Made by a program: the position numbers and the translations under genes. From NCBI GenBank assembly GCA_029532415.1, contig JAQOTA010000060.1, forward strand, positions 372,001 to 436,000: a DNA stretch of 64,000 nucleotides, in the 5' to 3' direction. Origin of the DNA: Marasmius tenuissimus (taxonomy: Eukaryota > Basidiomycota > Agaricomycetes > Agaricales > Marasmiaceae). Of this stretch, positions 53,770 through 64,000 are shown in pieces; positions within the stretch are counted from its first letter, which is position 1; every line of letters starts with the position of its first letter. The notes under the pieces are model-generated. The model was not told where the DNA came from. It ran no database searches and worked only from the letters and a program-made list of their open reading frames with translations.

Positions 53770-54389
53770 GTAGGTTTTTGTATATCATTCGGAGAGGTCA
53801 ATACTTGGTGTATCTCTATTTTTCTTGTAGAAATGACGGAGGCTGCCAACCTGGGGCGCTTGTCTGCATTCTGTTCTTTCTTTTACGGGTTCCAGTTGAC
53901 CATACAGCTTACTTCATATTCGTGGGAATAGAACGGCCATCCAGATCAGATGGCGTTCTGCCATGGTTTCGCCTTGGATTTGCCTTGAATATCCTGATTT
54001 CTGTACACAGACTTCCCCCGAACTGCTCGTTACATCCAGGCCTGCGAACATCAGTTCGTTTATCACGTTCTCTGGCTCTTCGGAATAACTGCCCCATCAT
54101 CTGTCGCTCTTGGACTTCGCCATGCTTTCGAACGATGCTATTCTTATGGCCATGAGCTGGTGTATTCATGGCACGCTACGTCTTTCGGAATGAATAGCAT
54201 TCCTCACGCTAGGTAATACGGGCTTACCTCGCGATCCGATACCCAAGTACGGGTAGTTGTTCTGGATGACCATTTGGAGTAGGCAACCCCAGGGCCACAA
54301 GACAACACTCTTCGTCGGATCAACGCAAAGCAGGAAGAATTGGTGGAAGTATATGAAGGACGACGAATAATTGGGAGAATACCTTTCCC
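53770..54389. other. Intergenic between TOP3 and the subtilase gene
   Basis: The 129-codon plus frame 53766-54155 begins within the last codons of TOP3 in another frame and shows no domain. It holds the TOP3 terminator region and the protease promoter. Confidence 0.45.
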
Positions 54390-57300
54390 ATGTCGAGGAT
54401 TCACAAATACCTTATCGCATTCCTCGTAACCGCCAGAATAGGAGGAGCTCTGAGTATCGCTAGCAGAGGCGTCCTGCGCAGTGTCCCTGGAAAATATATA
54501 TACGAGTTGGAGAATGGATCTGGCTTCGAGAATGTGAGTATCGCACAACCCATCTGGCTATTAGTTCATCACGACGGCATTAGCCCCGCGCGGCTCTCTA
54601 CGACTCGCTTCGTAGCAAACATATCGAATTTGAAGTCGAGAAGGAGTTCACCTCGACCAACATCTTCGTTGGTGGCACAATCAAGCTCAGCGTATGCCCA
54701 TCCGTTTACCCTGAACCATCCTTCGTGAACTTACACCTTGCTCTAGAATTTTCAGGTGACCTAACTTTGAACTCGTCTCTGCAAGTATCGGTAGCTAAAC
54801 GACTCGAAGAACATCGACCAAATAACAAATATCTCTGGATTAGTCGCAATACACCCCGTTCGAATCTACTCTCGCCCCACGTAAGCTCCGCTCTTCGTTG
54901 GTCTTCTAGGTGTGTTGACGAGACTTCAGGCCAGCCAAGATGCAAATAGTTCAGTCTGCTGACGACTTACCCTCGGATATACAGACGACCCATATGATGA
55001 CTGTAGGTCTCTGGCATGCGTGATAACGAAGATATTGACCAGGCGAGGCAGGGTGTAGACAGGCTCCACAATCAGGGAATAACAGGGGAGGGAATCAATA
55101 TTGGAATGTGAATCCTGCCGCCAGAAATTACGTCTTGACGTCCTGCTCATCTTGCTCTTCCTACAGCCTGGATACCGGTTCGTTCTATGATGATCGTCCT
55201 TCAAAACGTAGAATATTGACCCTTGAGATGGAAAGGTATCGATTATAAACACCCTGCCCTTGGTAACGGATTTGGGCCTGGTTTCAAGGTGGTCGGAGGA
55301 TACGACCTGGTTGGCGACAAATATAATGGTATTCACCCCTGCAGTTTACACCGAGCACTCTAAGCAACTTAGTTGTAAGGAACTAACGAGCCCATTCCGG
55401 ATTCCGACCCATTGGACCAGTGCTATGGTGGGTGAGCCTTATTGTTACTGCCACAGTCAAGTCTCAAACACTTTTCTAGGACACGGGACGCATGTTGCGG
55501 TGAGTACAAAGTGATAACGGCTCTCGAGGTGTTGTTGAATGCCTCTCCAGGGAATCATAGGAGCAGATCCAGGAAACGAGTACAATATAAGCGGAGTGGC
55601 ATATTCAGCATCTCTATCTGCCTACAGAATCTTTGGTTGCACAGGAGATACCACGGATGATAGTTCGTATTTCTATGTCCTTCGCAATCATCGGATTGCT
55701 CTTCACTCAAACTCTATTTGGCAGTCGTGGTAGAGGCTCTTTTGATGGCGCATAAGGATGGACAAGATGTCTTGAACCTCTCGATCGGTGAGTCTGACGG
55801 TTGGACGGAGGGGGTATCGTCCGTGGTTGCCAGCCGTATTGCTGCCTCTGGAACGGTAGTGGCTATCGCGGCCGGAAATGAGGTCTGTATAGCTCTCAGC
55901 GAACGCGTGCCCTGGTCGAAATATAACTCTCTACCGACAGGGTGGGTCCGGGGCATGGTTTACGTCTGCTCCAGGAAACGCGCTTGACGCAATTTCTGTT
56001 GGAAGTGTTGACAGGTTTGTCGATTCATTTATAAATTTGAAGCTTCGGGCCTCCTCTCTGAGTTCACACAAGTAACACCGTACGCATAAACAATGCGACA
56101 GTGGAAGGTGTTTCACACCAGCCCATCACATACTATGCGTTGTCGCCGTTCCCAGTCAACGGATCATTGCCAATATACGCCACTTCCAACGATACCTCGG
56201 TTCCAGACGACGCATGTGAAGTACTCCCCGACAACACTCCGGACCTCTCAAAGTTCATTGTGATAATTCGACGGGGAAGTTGCATTTTCACCCAGAAGTT
56301 GGTAAATGTAGCTGCGAAGGGTGCTAAATATGCTCTGATATACGAGTGCGCAGTATTCCTTTCCCCCCGTGGCGAATGCTCACTCTCTCGGACAGCAATG
56401 GCACAGGCTTCGGATTCATTGACATCGGGACCTTTACGGCTGCAGCGATGATTCAAGCAGTTGATGGCGAATTTGTAAGTCCCACTGGAGGAACCTGGTT
56501 TTGGGATTCAACAGTTTCCGTTCTAGCTCGTTAAGCAATATGCAAGTGGGGTTGCAGTGCGATTATCTTTTCCCCAACCAGGTGGAATAGACTACCCTTA
56601 TCCCGGCGGAGGATTGAGTTCTTCCTTCTCGAAGTAAGTTCGAACTTTGTCCGTTTTCTGTTGTAATCCTGATTATATTCAGTTATGGACCGACGAACGA
56701 CATGTTCTTCAAGCCCTCGGTTTCAGCGCCCGGAGGCTTGATTCTATCCACATATCCGACCACTAGAGGCTACTATGGGGTAGCTTCAGGCACGAGGTAG
56801 GTTTATACTCCCTGCTTTCCAGACCCTCACTGACCCTATCTTGGAGCATGGCATCGCCGTTCGTAGCTGGTAGTGCAGCCTTGATCCTCTCTGTGCTCGG
56901 AAAATCGGTCGCTCCCGACGTCCGGACGATGCTTGAAACTACGGCACAACCCGTCCTTGCTTCGCACAATGGCAGCAGCTTGTTACAGACCGCGGCTCAA
57001 CAGGGTGCGGGACTGATAAACGTGTACAATGCCTTGTTTGGAACCACGAAGGTTTGGCCTGGGGAGCTTCTCTTGAATGATACGGCACATTTCGTCGGAG
57101 AGTAAGCGGTCTCTCTCCTCTTACATGATCCTATGATTGACACCTATGCCTAGACATCAATTCACAGTTGAGAATACCGGGAACGAAACGAGGCGGTATT
57201 CGCTGTCTCACGCTCCTGCAGGGACCGCTGTCACCATCCAAGTGGTATGAGGTTCTCCGTCCTGAGTCCAAAACCAAGTAGTCATCGAATTTTGCAGGAC

Positions 57301-58133
57301 TCCATATTCCCCGCTATCGGACCGGTACCTCTATTGACAGCTGCTGCACAAGTAACCCTTAGCTTGACATCCCTCGAGCTAGGACCTGGACAATCTCAGA
57401 ACATAACTGCTCGTTTCACATTACCAACGAGCCCGGACGCCAGTAGATTCCCCGTGTATTCTGGGTTCATACAGATCTCATCTGACAATGGATCTGAAGT
57501 CGAGGTGAACCATGTATCTTACCTTGGACTAGGTGCCTCTTTGAGGAACAAACGTGTTCTCGATAACACGGACGTCTCTGGACGCCAACTGCCTGCTCTC
57601 CTCAATGCTTCCGATACTACCCAGACTACCGAGAGCAGTTACACTTTCAAGGAAATAACGGATGATGTGTTCGATTACCCTCAGGTATCGCTCAGGTAGC
57701 AGGTTTTCTCTCCTTTCGACTGATACTCAGATACTCATTTTGAATATTTGTTTTCCTAGATTAGCCTTCGGGACTCCTGTATTGCGCATGGACTTGGTTT
57801 CCGCGGACTTCGACCTCCAGACATCTCGTCATGGTTTCGACAACGATACACTTCTGGACCAGTATGATTATGTTTCTAGAAACGACGAAGTGAGTGTAAT
57901 AGTATCAGCCACTTGGGTTTGTGGTGCTCATGACGTTCACTCCAAAGACCTATCTTGTGGCATTTAGCCTTGGCCAACCCGAGCCTGTCTTTGCCAACGA
58001 CACTAAAGTCCCCGATGGGCGCTACAAATACTTATTGAGAGCTCTGAGAGTAACGGGCGATCCGTTGAACGAGGACGACTACGACAAGTGGCTCAGCCCA
58101 GTCGTTGGATACAACTCGACAGGTGGTCTCTAG
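54390..58133 (+). CDS. Secreted subtilisin-like serine protease (S8, PA-domain type)
   Basis: The start at 54390 gives MSRIHKYLIAFLVTARIGG with a signal peptide, then a propeptide with the I9-like SVPGKYIYELENGSG. The peptidase S8 domain shows INIGILDTGIDYKHP (Asp, joined across an intron ending ggaaag), GHGTHVAGIIGADPG (His, itself split by introns), VVVEALLMAHKDGQDVLNLS, VVAIAAGNE (oxyanion Asn) and SGTSMASPFVAGSAALI (Ser). A PA domain is inserted before the Ser (FIVIIRRGSCIFTQKLVNVA). A C-terminal beta-rich domain follows (HQFTVENTGNETRRYSLSHA) as in vpr/C5a-peptidase-like enzymes. All catalytic residues are present. About 17 introns were inferred; some edges near 54.7-55.1 kb are uncertain. 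Confidence 0.9.
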
Positions 58134-58379
58134 GCCGAACTACGCATAGTTTTTAGATAAATACTGCCCAACGGACATCGATGGTTAAGGCTGCCTTTAT
58201 GCAACTTTCTGATGATCAATCCTGCCGGGGCTCAGATCTACGACTCTCAGAGTGATTCACAACTCATGACGCGTCTCTACACGTGGCGGGTACACGATCA
58301 CGTGCCAATCTGAACGCAACACACCCGAGCGCCCAACTGAGACTGTTCTCTCTCCCCCCACCTTGACCCACCCCTTCGA
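58134..58379. other. Short intergenic gap, PIF1 promoter
   Basis: 246 bp between the protease stop and the helicase start on the same strand. Includes cacgtg-type strings near 58280-58310; no further feature. Confidence 0.4.
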
Positions 58380-60545
58380 ATGGCACTTAAAGCTTCAGGT
58401 GTCAAAAGAAAGGCGAATAATGCACACCCATCAACACCTATCGAGAAAAAACCCCGTCAAACCATCGAAAGTTTTTTCTCTCCGAGGGTCTCTATACCCC
58501 AACGAAAAGCAGAAACCAAGGATGGCCTGAGCGAGCTGTCCAGAGGACCTTCACATGTTACATTACATTCTGAACAAGCCAGAGTATTGAAGATGGTTGT
58601 CGATGAAGGGAAGAGTCTATACTTTACCGGGGCCGCTGGTATGTACGATACAACCACATTTATTTCGTCAACACTCAATCCGTCTCATATTTTCTCTGGC
58701 TCAGGTACCGGGAAGTCACTCTTGCTTCGTGCTATTATCAATGCTCTACGAAGGAAATATGCGAAAGAGCAGGATGCTGTCGCAATCACGGCCAGTACTG
58801 GGATGGCCGCTTCTAATATCTCGGGTGCGTCTCCATCGATTGAACCATGATCGTTTAGTCGACCTTTTTCTTAGGAATGACCATTCATTCTTGGGGCGCC
58901 GTTTCTCCAAACTGTCAAGACCTCGAGTCCGTTGTCAAGTGCATACGAACATGTAAACCAGCTTTACAACGCTGGAAGAAAGCCAAGGTTTTGATCATCG
59001 ACGAGGGTATGTCTCTGGGAATGCCAGCCATGAGCTCAGTTTCCTAATTTTTTCTAGTGTCCATGGTCGATGGACAGCTCTTCGAACAGCTAGCGGCGAT
59101 TGCCACAAAGTTGAGAAAGAAGACTGATAAGCCATTCGGGGGGATACAGGTGCGTGGCAGCCCATTGTTCATCCTGACTCGGTTTGACGAGATGCTGTCC
59201 AGATCGTGGTTACTGGGGATTTCTATCAGCTACCCCCAGTTACGAAGAATAACCAAGAACCCATTTTTGCCTTCGAGTCTCCGGCATGGAAGTCAACATT
59301 GCAGCACACGATCCACCTCACTCAAGTCTTCCGACAGAAAGATTCAAGTAGGGCCTTCCTTCTCCTAGACTCACGAGAGCTCACCAGTCTCCTATCCAGG
59401 ATTCGTTGACGCCCTGAACAGCCTGAGAGAAGGTGCTCCGTCAGACGAATCTACGGCCCTTTTCATCTCACTCTCGCGTCCATTGCCAGAAAGCAATATC
59501 CTGCCCACAGAGCTCTTTCCTCTACGCTCTCAAGTCACACAATCAAACTCGAAGCGGCTCGGCGCCCTCCCCAGCAAGTCTGTCACTTATGTCGCAAAGG
59601 ATAGTGGGATCAAACCAACCCTTCTCGAAAACCTCCTCGCCGAGAAACAGCTCGATCTGAAAATCGATGCACAAGTGATGCTTATAAAGAATGTGGATGA
59701 TGTTCTTGTCAATGGTGTGGTCGGGAAAGTTGTAGGATTCTATAACCCGAATCAATTAGTCGGCACCTCCTCAACTCTCAAATCAAGCAAATCCGAACCA
59801 GGGACGCCCAAACCACTTTCAAATGCACCAAAGTCTTTCTATGCAGCGTCCCCTTCCGCTTCGTCTTCTTCCGTCTCACTGGTAGGTACGTCTCCAAAGT
59901 CCACGGAAACAAAGAAGAATGGTGCTCTACTTCGGCATGTACTATTGCAAAGCGATGGTCGGACGCCCGTCATAGCTCCTGTGGAACAAACCGAGAAAGA
60001 GAATGATTCGAAACCCGGGGCAAAAGGAAAGGCAAAGGCGGTCGTCGATATGGATGATACTTATCCTCTGGTGGTATTTGAATATCCTCTGCATGACCAT
60101 TCCGGGCGAACAGCAAGTGAAGCTGTACTTATCAAGCGGGACGAGTTCAGGGTCGAGGATCACGAAGGAAAAGTACTTGCGAGGCGTGTGCAATTGTGAG
60201 CCGATCGTCACAACTTCGCATTTTTCTGGCTCACAAGACTCGCAGACCTCTCATTCTTGCTTGGGCGATGTCTATACACAAAAGCCAAGGACAAACTCTC
60301 CATCGGGTGAAGGTCGATCTCTCAAGAGTCTTTGAACGTGGCCAGAGCTACGTCGCACTGTCTCGAGCATCATCACTTGATGGTCTTCAAGTTTTGGGCT
60401 TCAATCCGAAGAAGGTACGTCCCAGATGTTAATCGAGAAGTTCTGTTGATGCCAACGGTGTTGACAGGTCATGGCACATCCTAAAGTTATAGAGTGGTGC
60501 AAGGTGCTGCAAGAGACTTCAGGCGACGACAACGGGGCTGAATAA
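58380..60545 (+). CDS. PIF1: PIF1-family 5'-to-3' DNA helicase
   Basis: An SF1B helicase acting on G-quadruplexes, telomeres and mitochondrial DNA in the family. The start [20 protein letters not shown] is followed by a PIP-like QTIESFFSP. Motif I is split by an intron: [20 protein letters not shown]. Then [20 protein letters not shown] (Ia), [20 protein letters not shown] (II), [20 protein letters not shown] (III) and [10 protein letters not shown] (IV). The late motifs are [17 protein letters not shown] and [21 protein letters not shown] Ser-rich insertion of about 100 residues sits between [11 protein letters not shown] and [12 protein letters not shown]. The last intron (60196 onward to about 60250) joins RRVQL to PLILAWAM. 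Confidence 0.94.
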
Positions 60546-60746
60546 CTTGGTCCTCCCCTTATTTCTGACGGCGTTCAGCGGTATATTCTACAGCTCCTGC
60601 GATGTAAACATTCCCAGACGTACCGAGTAAACGGTCACTATTCTTATTTCACCCATATTGTTATCTTATTCATGATTCACGACCTGCGCTGTAGCCATCC
60701 TCACGAGATAAACTCCAATGTATTCCAGTACCAGTACACCCGGCAG

Positions 60747-61671
60747 TCAATTTACCACTGTCAAACTCCTAGAATAGCTTTTACACATATAGACTTGCGA
60801 CCTCCATTTCATGATGCGTAGTTGAAACGAAGACGATGTCTTCACCGGCTTCCTGTATCGACCGTCCTTTACCAGATTGACCTCCTTTGGGAGATCGTCA
60901 GCCTCGGTTCCGATACCAGGAACACGTTTGTCCAAATCATTGTCGATGTCAAATGGTGGGGGTTCCTGACGAATATCCTGAATGTCCACCAGTTCGGGAT
61001 CATCGGTACTCGCGGGTCGCAAGAGAATAACGTCGTCATGATACACGAGACCCGACCAGACTCGTTCGCGAGTTCTCGAGCATGCTTGGATAGCATAGTA
61101 ATGATCGTTGGCGTATCCAACCAGTAAGACGATCTCCCCGATGCCCGCATCGAGATATCGCCCTTGCTCCCCTGTTCCTCTTCCCTGCGCGCGAACAGAT
61201 GTCGATCCGGTACGACAAAAGGCGATTCGGGCTGGGATGCCAAAATGGATCTTGCCCGTCCTTCCGCCGAGAAATAGTACGGACGAAACCGAGGACGGGA
61301 TGGGACGGTCCAGAATAGCCGGCCAAGACGACAATTCATCCTTCGGCACTCGAACGATGTCGCTGTGATGGACAAGACCGACCTCAGACAGAGAGTTGTC
61401 GACGGTGAGTCGGATGCCGAAGAGCCAGCCAGGCTTGTTGGGAATTTGATTGTTCGTAATGAATACTACGTCTCCCTCTAATAGTGTGAGCCTCATGCCC
61501 GACTGTCGAATCGCGTCGGTCGTCAGTAGAGCGACGGTGGTGCAGATGGCTACATTTTCCCACTCACATTTCGACATCCTCTTCTGGCGATAACTCGCGC
61601 AAAGTAGCCACAGTTATGAAGGCCCATGCCTCGCGAAGCAATGGGTCCAAGGGACTGACACCGCGTTTCAT
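60747..61671 (-). CDS. Hypothetical protein with SH3-like domains
   Basis: The start at 61671 gives MKRGVSPLDPLLREAWAFIT. An intron (donor gtgagt near 61572, acceptor catgag) joins LRELSPEEDVEM to LTLLEGDVVFITNNQI, then NKPGWLFGIRLTVDNSLSEV and GLVHHSDIV. This order (ALxEL, LxxLEGDVV, GWLFG, GLVH) resembles an SH3 fold. A second, looser repeat follows (ARIAFCRTGS ... GEIVLLVGYA ... GLVYHDDVILL). The tail is acidic then basic. No enzyme motif was seen. It would be a cytosolic adaptor; not recognised further. The 3' end may be longer than shown. Confidence 0.55.
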
Positions 61672-62907
61672 AGTCGTTGTGTTGGACCATCTCCAGGAAC
61701 CTGGGTGGCGGGCGAGGGTCTGAGGGTGAATTCTGAACGTTAGAGATATAGCCCTGGTACAAACTCAATAACCAGGATAGCTCCAAAAGATAGAGTATGG
61801 GTATTAGGAGTGTCGGTGAGCAAGGCGCAGGAGAACTCGAGTTGCACAAGCTAAGCGGGATTAAAGAGCTCCTCGAGGGGAGGGCGAACCTTCTTTGGGC
61901 TGGTCGGCCGACGTAGCAAAGTAAACGATTTTGGAAGACCTGAAACAGAAGTGTTGAATGTTTGGGCATGCCAAAACATAGAACCCTATCTGTTCTTTGA
62001 CGTGGATTTCTGTATTCTGTCACTGGACAAGGACCAGTTCGGTCACCCCCTTAGGTAGGTAGGATACAGTATTATCCAGACGAAGGCACATTCAGATACC
62101 GTGTAATCATCAAGATCAGCCTGTAAGTTCAGGTGCGCCAGTAGCTTGAAATCGAGGTGTTAGAACCCCAGTCTTAATCTAGGTATGGAGGTCAAAATTC
62201 GAGAAGCATATTTCCAAAAGACTACAAAATTTGAAGATCAGACTATAAAGAACTGGCCCAAGGGGTATCTTAAAGCTGAGATATAGGCAACTTACGAAGA
62301 ATCGAGCGAAGGCTTCGACGAACGCCGAACTTTTTCAAGCTTTGTTCTTGGGGGTGGTAAAAGGGACTTGTCATATTTGGAAAGTTCTTGTCTTTGAGGT
62401 TCCCACGGGGAAGTTGGTACACACACTCAGCTTCGCGCTCTCCATGACAATCACACCATCAGCATGCTCCCAGCTGAACGTGAACGTGAACATTGAGGTG
62501 GATCTCTTGAAAAACTAGTGGCCATGTATGCTATGGACGTTGAGGTGAGCATGGCTACTCGTATACCCTTTTTTGATCTCGTTCTCATACTCGCTGTCAG
62601 ATGTAGCTCAAGCGCAAAAACTTGAACCTGAACTATTTCATCCAGACATTTCGCTAGTGTTTGGGACCTGTGCACGTCAATGGGAACACTCAGTATTGTG
62701 CGAGAAGGTCAAAGGATTGGCTGTGCCCTCGGGACAGATTCTGGCAGGAGTCTGTCTTCAGCTAGCGCTTTTTTCTGTTGAGGCACGATCGTAACGGGCT
62801 CCGAAATCCTTCATGATAGGATTTTATAATTTAAGAAGCAGAAGCTTTTGGTTTTCATCCTTCACCATCCTCTTTTTGCTCCCTCTCTTTCTTCCCGAAA
62901 ATTACCC
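61672..62907. other. Intergenic between divergent SH3-like and hydrolase genes
   Basis: About 1.2 kb. Open frames at 61550-62023, 62451-62675 and 62573-62794 have no family features. No repeats were found. Confidence 0.45.
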
Positions 62908-64000
62908 ATGGACTACAAGACTATCATGGTGAATAATAAGACTGGGGTCGAGCTCTCATATCTTGACAGTGGCGCACCAGCAAAGTCGTGTTATACCACA
63001 ATCTTCGCTATACACGGCATGATTTTCACGAACGGTGTGTCGTATCGCTTCAACCTTGACTTTCACTCTCTCAATGCTGACGCGTTTGGTAGCCATATTC
63101 CAGAAAATTCTCGACATAGCTGCCTCGAAAGGTATTCGCTTCGTCGCCGTCAATCGTCGCGCATTCCCCGGTTCCACACCGTATACTCGCCCAGAACTCG
63201 ACGTGGTCACAGACGAGGCATCGACAGAGGCCGAAAAGGACGCGTTCATGCAAGACCGAGGGCACGAGATTACATATTTCATCGATAGTTTCATCCGGGA
63301 GCATGAGCTCCCCCCCCTCTCTTCCGATGGGATGAACGGTGGCGTCGCGATTTTGGGATGGTCTATTGGCTCTAGCCATGCTGCGGCTGCTGTTGCTAGC
63401 ACCCTCACATTGCCCGCTGACGTTCGTGCTCGGCTGAGTCTACATCTCCGTTCGCTCATTTTTTACGGTGAGCTAGAAACAGGCCCGTCCATGTTCCGTG
63501 TCTTATCAACTGGTCTTCGTGTCCTCTAGAAGCCGCACCTATGATACTAGGTCTACCACCCCCTCCACAATCATGGTTGCCGCTGACGGACATGACTATG
63601 CCTGCTGCATCACGACTTCGCGCGTTCAGCCAATGGGCGACTTCTTATTTCGACCATGGAGACCTTTCGAGCCGTGACCTTAACCAGCTAGAGTGGGTGG
63701 TGGCGTCTCCGAGTTCTGTTCCTACATTCTTCACATTCGGCAACGAAACCCTCGACACCATAACGACGTTTGATGACGCTACTGCCGGTGTCGACGTTCC
63801 GTATACCTATTACTTCCAAGACCAATTGTCTTTGTGTTATCGGAAAGCTTTCTTTGGCAAGGAGATTGCTGCTATATTCCCGCGTATGCGGAGATCGTGC
63901 CTATGCGGAGAAAGGACGGGTGCGTTGGGTATTGCCGGGTTGTGGGCGATTCAGGACGACGAGAAGACTTTTGGAGGATGGACCGATATCACCTACAAGT
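62908..64000 (+). CDS. Alpha/beta hydrolase, cut by right window edge
   Basis: Exons 62908-63034, 63093-63467 and 63530 to the edge, joined by introns 63035-63092 and 63468-63529. Start MDYKTIMVNNKTGVELSYLD, oxyanion-loop region IFAIHGMIFTNAIFQKILDI, strand KGIRFVAVNRRAFPGSTPYT and the nucleophile elbow VAILGWSIGSSHAAAAVAST (Ser in GWSIG). The catalytic Asp and His should lie in the part near or beyond the edge and cannot be confirmed. The substrate is unknown. A further intron may exist after about 63870, where the frame becomes Arg/Cys-rich (PRMRRSCLCGERTG). Confidence 0.8.

Noticed and set aside
1..64000. CRISPR arrays, rRNA, bacterial operons, insertion sequences
   Set aside because: No regularly spaced direct repeats, no rRNA-like tract and no transposase, reverse transcriptase or integrase motif was seen; gene structure is eukaryotic throughout.

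Overview
The window is nuclear DNA from a filamentous basidiomycete, most likely an Agaricomycete. The evidence is: many phase-consistent introns of about 45-75 nt with GT..AG borders and CTRAY-like branch sites; F-box proteins with the N-terminal C-x2-C 'CDHCKHRF' motif typical of mushroom genomes; DUF6699 and DUF7726 proteins; and single-copy eukaryotic housekeeping genes on both strands with short intergenic gaps. There are no bacterial operons, no CRISPR array and no rRNA or tRNA gene that I could support. Species cannot be fixed from the sequence alone.

Layout. 1-3073 (-): 5' two thirds of the splicing factor RSE1/SF3B3, cut by the left edge. 3948-10008 (-): a very large multidomain gene joining an NFX1/ZNFX1-type SF1 helicase without its first ATPase motif, an NFX1-type zinc finger stretch and three CbbX/SpoVK-like AAA+ domains. 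10821-12807 (-): TPR-J-domain co-chaperone (DNAJC7 type). 13062-17252 (-): Zn2Cys6 transcription factor. 17253-19319: unexplained stretch with a possible degraded gene. 19320-20039 and 20483-21315 (+), and 28235-29006 (-): three paralogues of a DUF7726-like protein, bracketing a sphingosine-1-phosphate lyase (21751-24456, +) and an alpha-arrestin (25359-27824, +). 29423-31084 (-): mitochondrial cytochrome c peroxidase. 32588-33502 (-): MYND finger protein. 34552-35210 (+): DUF6699 protein. 35557-36315 (+): CTR copper transporter.

36.6-43.6 kb is a decaying tandem array of F-box genes on the minus strand: one intact copy, one frameshifted at the 3' end, one broken by two compensating indels across the F-box itself, plus the 3' stub of a fourth. 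The flanks also carry a roughly 280 bp segment that is inverted between two units. From 43.8 kb onward the region returns to housekeeping genes: LYAR-type nucleolar zinc-finger protein (+), ATG3 (+), UTP25 (-), DNA topoisomerase III (+), a secreted subtilisin-like protease (+), a PIF1-family helicase (+), an SH3-like protein (-) and an alpha/beta hydrolase cut by the right edge (+).

The genes do not form one pathway. Themes are RNA processing and ribosome biogenesis (RSE1, LYAR, UTP25), genome maintenance (TOP3, PIF1), and proteostasis, autophagy and ubiquitin (DNAJC7-like, ATG3, arrestin with LPxY motifs, F-box proteins). The most unusual items are the truncated helicase-triple AAA+ fusion, the local DUF7726 triplication, the F-box decay series with its inverted segment, two GC-AG introns placed by homology, and an 8-nt microexon inside a LYAR zinc finger. 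All exon borders were placed by eye from reading frame, splice signals and remembered family conservation; none was checked against transcripts or databases.
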